NCBI GenBank assembly: GCA_965120355.1
Contig: CBCPMX010000172.1
Coordinates: 1-26,840 of the forward strand
Source: CBCPMX01 sp965120355
GTDB taxonomy: Bacteria > Bacillota > Clostridia > Oscillospirales > Oscillospiraceae
Direction: 5' to 3'
DNA length: 26,840 nucleotides
Part shown: positions 21,700 through 26,840 of the stretch, in pieces
Layout: each line of letters begins with the position of its first letter
Numbering within the stretch: position 1 is the stretch's first letter
Notes under the pieces: generated by a model
What the model saw: only the letters and a program-made list of their open reading frames with translations
The model's database searches: none
What the model was told of the DNA's origin: nothing
Made by a program: the position numbers and the translations under genes

Positions 21700-21804
21700 A
21701 TGGAAGGTCTCTTGTGCAAATGCTGCGCACTTCTGCCGCAACCGGAGCAGAAGGCCCGGTATGACAACCACAGGACTTTCCCCGGCGGTTCCTCAATATG
21801 CTAG
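21700..21804 (+). CDS. Candidate 34-aa cysteine-rich leader ORF
   Basis: ATG five bases after GGGGA, encoding a peptide that starts MEGLLCKCCALLPQPEQKAR and ends in SSIC, with stop 15 bases before the foldase start. It lies wholly within the leader of that mRNA. The CKCC cluster next to a gene whose own N-terminus is a zinc ribbon is notable, but the frame could be chance. Confidence 0.25.
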   Translation: MEGLLCKCCALLPQPEQKARYDNHRTFPGGSSIC

Positions 21805-21819
21805 TTGGAGTTGATTTTA

Positions 21820-23226
21820 TTGTACTGCAAATACTGCGGCGCACCGCTGGACGATGCGGAGCCGGCGGTCTGCGGCGCCTGCGGCAAGGCCCAGTCAGAC
21901 GAGCCTGTAACAATTCCCGTTCCGCCATCCCTGGAAGAAATGCCGCCGGCACTCGACCAGGCGCCGGGAACACCGGAAGCAGCGGAAGACGCTTCTTCCA
22001 ACACCGGTATCCTCTATGAAAACATCAGCCTGAACCAGCAGGAGGCGCAGGCGCAGGCGGCCGTTCCCAAAAAGAAGTCCAAAGCGCCGGTGATCGCCGC
22101 CATTGCGGCGGTGGTCTGCGTGGTCATCGTTGTGGCCGCGGCATACCTGCTGACGCGGAACAACAGCGGAAATGCCATGGATACGGTGGTTCTGCGCTGT
22201 GAAGAACAGGAATTTGAACTGACAAACGCAGAACTGAACTACTATTTCTGGAGCGAATACTACTATTTGCTCAGCTATTACGGCGATTACCTGACAGCCT
22301 ACACGGGCTTGGATCCGGATACGGATCTGTCGCAGCAGATGTACTCTGATACTATGACCTGGAAGGACTATTTTGTCCAGGCCGCACTGGCCTCGGCGGA
22401 GGAAACCATGTCCTTCGTATTTGCCGCCCAGGAGGCAGGCTTTACGCTGCCGGAAGAGTATCAGACCAATCTGGACGCCACTCTGGACAACTTTGAGACC
22501 TATGCCGTGGAGTACGGCTTCACCGACGCAGACGGCAATGCCGATGTGCTTGGCTACCTTCAGGACTCCTATGGCGAAGGCGCAGAGTACGACAGCTTTG
22601 TAACGTATCTCACCAATTCCTATCTGTGCGCCGCCTACTCCAACGAGCTGTATAACAGCCTGTCCTTTACCGAGGCAGAGGTCAGCGACTACTACGACCA
22701 ACATGTGGATGAGTATGAAGCTGCCGGTGTGGACAAGGAGACGCAAATGGTCAACGTGCGCCACATTCTGTTGGAGTGCGACACCACCGATGAAGATGCC
22801 GCTGCCGAAACGCTGGCGCAGGCCGAGGATCTGCTGGCGCAATGGCAGGCTGAGGACGGCACCGAAGACGGCTTTGCGGCTCTGGCGGAGGAGTACTCCG
22901 CAGACGGCGGCTCCAACACCAATGGCGGTCTATACGAAAATGTCTATCCCGGCCAGATGGTGACGAATTTTAACGACTGGTGCTTTGCCGAAGGCCGGCA
23001 GGTGGGCGACACTGGCATCGTCGAGAGCGACTATGGCTATCACATTATGTATTTCTCCGGCTTTGGAGATGACTACTGGTATCAAAGCGCTCTGGCGGAC
23101 ATGCTCTATGAAACCTACAACAACGTCTACCTGGATATCACCAGCCGGTACACCTTCCTAGTCAACAGCGATGAGATCACTGTCGCTACCCCGACGGGAT
23201 ATCTGTCCACCAACGCCGCAGGATAA
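21820..23226 (+). CDS. Zinc-ribbon, membrane-anchored parvulin-type peptidyl-prolyl isomerase
   Basis: A 468-aa protein in three parts. Residues 1-22 are a zinc ribbon (C3, C6, C18, C21). After an acidic/glutamine linker and a KKKSK patch comes one transmembrane helix (about 90-112). The large outside part has a SurA/PrsA-like chaperone section and a parvulin domain at about 309-416 (VRHILLE, then FAALAEEYS, GGLYENVYPGQM, YGYHIMYF). So a cytoplasmic zinc finger is joined to an extracellular prolyl isomerase/foldase. The start is TTG at 21820, nine bases after GGAG, which gives the usual 'M-C-K-Y-C-G' opening; a TTG five codons earlier sits on the ribosome site itself. Confidence 0.85.
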   Translation: MYCKYCGAPLDDAEPAVCGACGKAQSDEPVTIPVPPSLEEMPPALDQAPGTPEAAEDASSNTGILYENISLNQQEAQAQAAVPKKKSKAPVIAAIAAVVCVVIVVAAAYLLTRNNSGNAMDTVVLRCEEQEFELTNAELNYYFWSEYYYLLSYYGDYLTAYTGLDPDTDLSQQMYSDTMTWKDYFVQAALASAEETMSFVFAAQEAGFTLPEEYQTNLDATLDNFETYAVEYGFTDADGNADVLGYLQDSYGEGAEYDSFVTYLTNSYLCAAYSNELYNSLSFTEAEVSDYYDQHVDEYEAAGVDKETQMVNVRHILLECDTTDEDAAAETLAQAEDLLAQWQAEDGTEDGFAALAEEYSADGGSNTNGGLYENVYPGQMVTNFNDWCFAEGRQVGDTGIVESDYGYHIMYFSGFGDDYWYQSALADMLYETYNNVYLDITSRYTFLVNSDEITVATPTGYLSTNAAG

Positions 23227-23236
23227 GCTTTGCACC

Positions 23237-23268
23237 ACGGGGCCTGGACTGCGTGTCCATGGCCCCGT
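23237..23268. repeat. Inverted repeat after the foldase gene
   Basis: ACGGGGCC-TGGAC and GTCCA-T-GGCCCCGT form a 13-bp stem with one bulged base and a 5-nt loop, 10 bases past the stop. It lacks a T-run, so it may protect the 3' end or be a rho-assisted stop. Confidence 0.5.
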
Positions 23269-23356
23269 TGCTGCCGCCACATTCTGGCGTTCGATTTCTA
23301 TATCAAATGCTCACTGTCATATGCGTTTTGGGTTCCACAATGAGGAGGAAGCGGCC

Positions 23357-24262
23357 ATGCGTAAGAAAATGTTGTTTTTTTTCAATCTTAATGCTGGGAA
23401 AGGGGGCATCCGTACCCATTTGCCGGATGCGCTGCAGCAGTTCACCGCCGGCGGCTATGATGTGACGGTCCATCCCACCCAGGGCCCGGCAGAGCTCACG
23501 GAATATCTGGCAGCCAACGGCTCGGGTTACGACATGGTGGTCACCTGCGGCGGCGACGGCACCCTCAATGAGACGGTGTCCGGCCTCATGGCGCTGGAGA
23601 AGCAGCCATTGCTGGGGTATATCCCTGCCGGCTCAGTCAATGACTTCGCCACTTCACTGCACATCCCAAAATCGATTCCGGACGCCATCCGAAATATCCT
23701 GTCCGGCAAGCCCTTCGCCTGTGACCTGGGAAAGTTCAATCAGCGGTATTTCAGTTATGTTGCCGCCTTCGGCGCATTCACTGCGGTCAGCTACGCCACG
23801 CCCCACTCCTCCAAGGCCGTTCTTGGCCGGGTTGCCTATTTGCTGGAGGGTGTGCGGAGCCTGTCGGAAATCCGGCCGGTACCAGTGAAGGTTACCCATC
23901 CCGGCGGCGGAATTGAAACGGAGGTCATCCTGGGCATGGTGTCCAACGGCACCAGTGTCGGCGGTTTCAAAATGCCTATGCAGGATCTGCTGATGGATGA
24001 CGGCCTGTCCGAAGTCATTCTGATTCGGAAAATGGCAAACATGCAGGAATACAGCAACATGCTCTCGGCTTTCTTCTCCAGAGACTTTGCCAACGAAAAG
24101 TATTTCTATATGTTCCACACTTCCGAAGCAGTCTTTGAGTTTCCGGAGCCGGTGGCCTGGACGTTAGACGGTGAATTCGGCGGCGCCGTGACCCGCGCAG
24201 AGGTAGGAAATCTGCCCCATGCCTTTCAAATCATTGTCCCCCAGGAGAGTTTGTCAAATTAG
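23357..24262 (+). CDS. Diacylglycerol kinase / lipid kinase family protein
   Basis: A 301-aa soluble kinase of the DagK/YegS family, which phosphorylates diacylglycerol or related lipids with ATP. Seen: NLNAGKG at the N-terminus, the nucleotide motif GGDGTLNE (65-72), LGYIPAGSVNDFA (86-98; the family's GTGNDFA with V for G), MDDGLSEVILI with the structural DG, and LDGE near the C-terminus. AGGAGGA seven bases before the ATG fixes the start; the frame is open further upstream but overlaps the foldase gene. Probably co-transcribed with the foldase gene. Confidence 0.88.
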   Translation: MRKKMLFFFNLNAGKGGIRTHLPDALQQFTAGGYDVTVHPTQGPAELTEYLAANGSGYDMVVTCGGDGTLNETVSGLMALEKQPLLGYIPAGSVNDFATSLHIPKSIPDAIRNILSGKPFACDLGKFNQRYFSYVAAFGAFTAVSYATPHSSKAVLGRVAYLLEGVRSLSEIRPVPVKVTHPGGGIETEVILGMVSNGTSVGGFKMPMQDLLMDDGLSEVILIRKMANMQEYSNMLSAFFSRDFANEKYFYMFHTSEAVFEFPEPVAWTLDGEFGGAVTRAEVGNLPHAFQIIVPQESLSN

Positions 24263-24280
24263 GCCCTGTCCCCAAAAAGA

Positions 24281-24325
24281 TTTGCCGGCCAGATTTCTAT
24301 AATAATAGAAAATCCAGCCGGTAAT
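24281..24325 (+). repeat. Imperfect hairpin after the lipid kinase gene
   Basis: CCGGCCAGATTTCTAT (from about 24286) and ATAGAAAATCCAGCCGG form a long stem with two or three mismatches or bulges. No strong T-run follows. It comes before the main terminator. Confidence 0.35.
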
Positions 24326-24397
24326 TCTTCGAAGGGAACAGCGCAGATTACATTCAGCGGTTGAAACAGTGGCGCCGGCCCGTTCCAACAAGCTGGC

Positions 24398-24432
24398 GCG
24401 GCCGCCCCAAATGGGGCGGCCGCTGTATTTTT
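24398..24432 (+). terminator. GC-rich terminator between lipid kinase and SBP2
   Basis: GCGGCCGCCCCA (24398-24409) and TGGGGCGGCCGC (24412-24423), perfect 12 bp, then TGTATTTTT on the plus strand. On the minus strand no T-run follows, so for SBP2 it would act less well. Confidence 0.75.
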
Positions 24433-24460
24433 GGAGAATTGGAGGTATCATACCACAGGG

Positions 24461-26218
24461 TCAGTCCAGCTTCTCGATGCAGCGCTGGTAGACATCGCCC
24501 ATAATCTCGACCATCCGATCCAATCCCATTGTATGGAGCGTCTCCACAAAGGAATCCCACTCGTCAAAAGACATGGTGCCTGTGATGAGCTGGAGAATCA
24601 CCTGCTCATAATAGGTCTGCATATCAGTAGCATAGCTGTTGTACTCCAGCTGCTCCTCCAGGGTCATGCTGGTGGAGACATAGTTGGGAACATTATACGC
24701 ACCGTCGGACAGCTCCATATACAAGTCATAGGCTTCCAACTGCTCAGGACGGTAGTTATAATGACTCTTGGACATGTCGTACACGCCGGGATAGTAGACG
24801 GAGCCCACGCCGGAAGCGTACAGATAGCTGGCAAACATATAGTTGTAATCGGGATTGTTGATCACCAGATCCGTCCACTGGGGATCGCCGTTACTGTCAA
24901 TGGTATAGGTTTCGCCTTCGGTGCCCCAGTTGTAGACGTAGTAGGCATCGTCAGAGTACAGCCAGTTGACCAGCTTCATCAACGGCTCGATATCGCCGCA
25001 GGCCGTGGAGATAGACCAGGTGTCAGAGTTCTTGATGATGGTACCGGTCTGGCCCACATGGACGTCATATTCCTCAGTCTGCGTAGGATACCGCATGGCC
25101 ACCAGTTCCATCGAGGTGTTCTCTCGATTGTAATCATAGACCTCGCCCATATTCTCGGCGGAACCGTCGATAAAGGACACCATATCATTGGCCATGTCAG
25201 AACGCATGCCATTGAGAGAATCGTTGTAGAAGTCGTCATTGAACAGGCCCTCGGAATACCACTGGGCAATCATCTGCAGATATTCCTTGTACGCCTCGGT
25301 ATCGAAGGCGGAAACAATCTCGCCGTCAACCAGGTTATAGTTGCCCGGGGTGATATTGAACCCGGAAGCCAGATCGATGTCGTTGCCGTCTGCAGTCAGA
25401 TAGGAGACTGCGCCATATTCATTCTTCATGGCCAGCAGCGCTTCGTGCAGCTCGTCATAAGTGTTGGGCACATCCAGCCCCAGATTGTCCAGCCAGTCCT
25501 TGCGGATCATGGGGCCCATGTTCTCGGAACCTTTGTCCATCAGCAGCTGCGCAATAGACCCCATCTGGCCGGAGTCGGTGACCATCTGCAAAAAGTCATC
25601 GGGGCTGGCGGACAGGCGCTCCCAATAATTAGGGGCCCGCTCTTGCAGGGTGTCATAGATATCGATGATAACGCCATCCTCAATGGCGCCCTCCGCGCCG
25701 GTGGAGTAGTAGTTCATGACGCCCAGAATGTCCAGGTAATCACGGGAAGCTACCATCAGGTTAAACGCCTCTTCCTCCACTTCGCCGCCGGCTACGGCCG
25801 TGAAGTCAATGTACACGTTGGTCAATTCACTGATGTTTGCCACCATGGCAATGTCCTGGGAGAAGCTGTCCAGATTGATCATGGAGCTGACATAGGGGGC
25901 CACAGGCATCCAGCAGGTATAGTGAACCGGCTCTTCCACCAGCGGCAGCTCAATTGGGTCAGACACGGTGCTGACGCTGGTCTCCTCCTCCGGTTCGTCA
26001 GAGACTTCCTCAGAGGGCTCTTCGGAAACCTCTTCGGTCTCGGCGGGGGCTTCAGGTGTTTCTTCATCGGGAGCGGCGGATTCGCTCTCAGCAGGGGCTG
26101 CGCTTTCTTCGGTGGCGGCAGGGCTTTCGGTCTCAGAGCCGCTGCTACCGCAGGCTGCCAGCATGGAAGTCAGCAGAACCAGCGCAAGAAGCAGAGCAAG
26201 CAGTCGGGTTTTCTTCAT
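24461..26218 (-). CDS. Large lipoprotein extracellular solute-binding protein (SBP2)
   Basis: A 585-aa exported lipoprotein and clear paralogue of SBP1: both share IR(Q/K)DWLD(D/N)LGL, a KEYL...WYSEGL segment, a WSIST strand and NNPDY. Lipobox LAAC (cysteine 23) is followed by a Glu/Pro/Ala/Ser tether to about residue 85. It is rich in tyrosine and aspartate in the binding-protein lobes, as expected for carbohydrate binders. The ATG at 26218 has GAAGGAG 11 bases upstream; a GTG four codons earlier is too close. No permease or ATPase is beside it, but an AraC-type regulator lies directly upstream on the same strand, the usual partner of such sugar-binding proteins in Firmicutes. Ligand unknown. 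Confidence 0.88.
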   Translation of the reverse strand: MKKTRLLALLLALVLLTSMLAACGSSGSETESPAATEESAAPAESESAAPDEETPEAPAETEEVSEEPSEEVSDEPEEETSVSTVSDPIELPLVEEPVHYTCWMPVAPYVSSMINLDSFSQDIAMVANISELTNVYIDFTAVAGGEVEEEAFNLMVASRDYLDILGVMNYYSTGAEGAIEDGVIIDIYDTLQERAPNYWERLSASPDDFLQMVTDSGQMGSIAQLLMDKGSENMGPMIRKDWLDNLGLDVPNTYDELHEALLAMKNEYGAVSYLTADGNDIDLASGFNITPGNYNLVDGEIVSAFDTEAYKEYLQMIAQWYSEGLFNDDFYNDSLNGMRSDMANDMVSFIDGSAENMGEVYDYNRENTSMELVAMRYPTQTEEYDVHVGQTGTIIKNSDTWSISTACGDIEPLMKLVNWLYSDDAYYVYNWGTEGETYTIDSNGDPQWTDLVINNPDYNYMFASYLYASGVGSVYYPGVYDMSKSHYNYRPEQLEAYDLYMELSDGAYNVPNYVSTSMTLEEQLEYNSYATDMQTYYEQVILQLITGTMSFDEWDSFVETLHTMGLDRMVEIMGDVYQRCIEKLD

Positions 26219-26245
26219 GGGATTGTACACTCCTTCTCAAAATCT

Positions 26246-26263
26246 GCAATGCCGCAGCATTGC
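26246..26263 (-). repeat. Hairpin in the SBP2 leader
   Basis: GCAATGC-CGCA-GCATTGC, a perfect seven-base stem in the 5' leader about 30 bases before the start codon. A second hairpin (TTTTCCGGC with GCCGGAAA) lies just upstream of it in the same leader. Confidence 0.5.
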
Positions 26264-26313
26264 GGTAAACTGGTGCTTTCCGGCAGAAGCGGAGCCGGAA
26301 AACTTCTTTCTTG

Positions 26314-26342
26314 AGTATATCGCATTTTGGAAAAAGCGTAAA
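26314..26342 (-). promoter_or_regulatory. Promoter of SBP2
   Basis: Minus strand TTTACG (26337-26342), 17 nt, TATACT (26314-26319). The leader is about 90 nt. Confidence 0.6.
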
Positions 26343-26377
26343 CCGACAGTTTCCGTTTTCGGCCTCTTAGAGAAGCG

Positions 26378-26412
26378 AAAAAAATGCGCGCAGCCATCAA
26401 AAACTGCGCGCA
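26378..26412 (-). terminator. Terminator of the AraC-family gene
   Basis: CTGCGCGCA (26404-26412 on plus) with TGCGCGCAG (26385-26393), then seven T residues on the minus strand. It sits 12 bases after the AraC stop and separates it from SBP2, which has its own promoter. Confidence 0.85.
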
Positions 26413-26423
26413 AAAACTGATAG

Positions 26424-26840
26424 TCATATCTGAACATCCTGAAATTTGGAGGGTGTCGTCCCCTCGAACCGCTTGAAAGCCCGGTTCATCATCAAGGCGT
26501 TGGAAAATCCGCTGGCTTCGGCAATCTGTTTCACGCTGAGGCCCTTGCCCATGAGCTGCTTGGCGTGCTCCAGCCTCCGGCGCTGGATATATTCCAGCGC
26601 CCCCATACCGGTATGCTGCTTAAACACCCGGGAACAGTGGGAGGCGCTGATGGAAAATTTCTCTGCCGCGCCGTAGACCGACAAATTGGGGTCCGTATAG
26701 TTCTCGTCAATGTACTGCCGCATGGCCGCCACCCAGGGCGGCGCAGTTTCCCGACGCTCCTGCCCGGCGGCGGCAATGAGTTTGCCGAACAGCAGATCCG
26801 ACTGTTCCAACAGCTCCGCCATAGTTTGACAGGACAGCAG
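26424..26840 (-). CDS. AraC-family transcriptional regulator, C-terminal part (runs off the window)
   Basis: At least 138 residues, still open at the window edge, so the true start lies outside. The C-terminal 100 or so residues are the double helix-turn-helix of AraC/XylS regulators: first motif around LSVYGAAEKFSISASHCSRVFKQHTGMG, second around LSVKQIAEASGF with MNRAFKRFEGTTPSKF closing it. The part before (ELLEQSDLLFGKLIAAA) would be the linker from a sensor domain not seen here. It likely controls the adjacent SBP2 gene in response to a sugar. Confidence 0.88.
   Translation of the reverse strand: MLSCQTMAELLEQSDLLFGKLIAAAGQERRETAPPWVAAMRQYIDENYTDPNLSVYGAAEKFSISASHCSRVFKQHTGMGALEYIQRRRLEHAKQLMGKGLSVKQIAEASGFSNALMMNRAFKRFEGTTPSKFQDVQI

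Noticed and set aside
21895..22842. 315-codon minus-strand frame opposite the foldase gene
   Set aside because: Shadow of the parvulin gene; no ribosome site and no recognisable fold.
24431..26314. 627-codon open frame on the plus strand opposite SBP2
   Set aside because: Same reason: it covers a well-supported lipoprotein gene end to end, and its own sequence shows no domain, start signal or sensible composition.
1..26840. CRISPR array
   Set aside because: No regularly spaced direct repeats were found; the few repeats present are pairs.

Overview
The window looks like a chromosomal stretch from a gut-type, low-to-mid-GC-lineage Clostridia member with fairly high GC (high 50s % by eye), probably near the Oscillospiraceae. 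The reasons are: AGGAGG ribosome sites almost everywhere, TTG starts, sigma-A promoters with 17-nt spacers, many small clostridial lipoproteins, and a PyrB that carries a PyrI-type zinc ribbon. The lineage call is an inference from gene style, not from a marker gene. Most of the window is ordinary housekeeping and transport DNA; two patches (about 9.4-10.8 kb and 17.1-18.8 kb) are rearranged accessory DNA.

Layout. 0.1-3.8 kb: a promoter drives pyrB, rlmI and a ClC-family channel/transporter, tightly packed and ended by a two-way terminator. 3.9-9.1 kb, minus strand: a MATE exporter, sfsA, a lipoprotein cyclophilin and a very large lipoprotein solute-binding protein (SBP1), several with their own promoter and terminator. 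9.4-10.8 kb: a graveyard of mobile-element debris with a PucR/CdaR remnant, orphan C-terminal fragments, and three small, well-formed genes too short for usual gene calling (56 aa with a 9-aa coupled leader ORF, 37 aa, and a 59-aa ribbon-helix-helix-like protein divergent from the 37-aa gene across a palindromic operator). 11-13 kb: a cytoplasmic FAD oxidoreductase with an N-terminal two-cluster ferredoxin domain. 13-15 kb: a second MATE exporter and an Lrp/AsnC regulator that share a compact divergent promoter. 15.1 kb: tRNA-Arg(ACG) with promoter, CCA end and terminator. 15.3-17.1 kb: a truncated acetyltransferase, a 54-aa membrane peptide and pyrC. 17.1-18.8 kb: a 62-bp duplicate of the pyrC 3' end flanks a 102-aa membrane protein and a decapitated sugar-binding protein gene, followed by about 450 bases of structured non-coding DNA. 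18.8-21.5 kb: a zinc ABC importer operon (znuA-znuC-znuB, ATGA overlaps) whose promoter contains a perfect palindrome in the -35/-10 spacer. 21.6-24.4 kb: a zinc-ribbon/TM/parvulin foldase and a diacylglycerol/lipid kinase. 24.4-26.8 kb, minus strand: a second large lipoprotein SBP (SBP2, paralogue of SBP1) and the C-terminal half of an AraC-family regulator that runs off the window.

How they fit: pyrB and pyrC are two steps of UMP synthesis but lie 15 kb apart in separate units. Two orphan SBPs without permeases, two envelope prolyl isomerases, two MATE exporters and a zinc importer give the window a cell-surface flavour. I did not find a complete novel defence or biosynthetic system. The best unexplained signals are the small-gene module at 10.0-10.8 kb, the palindrome in the zinc promoter, and the pyrC tail duplication.
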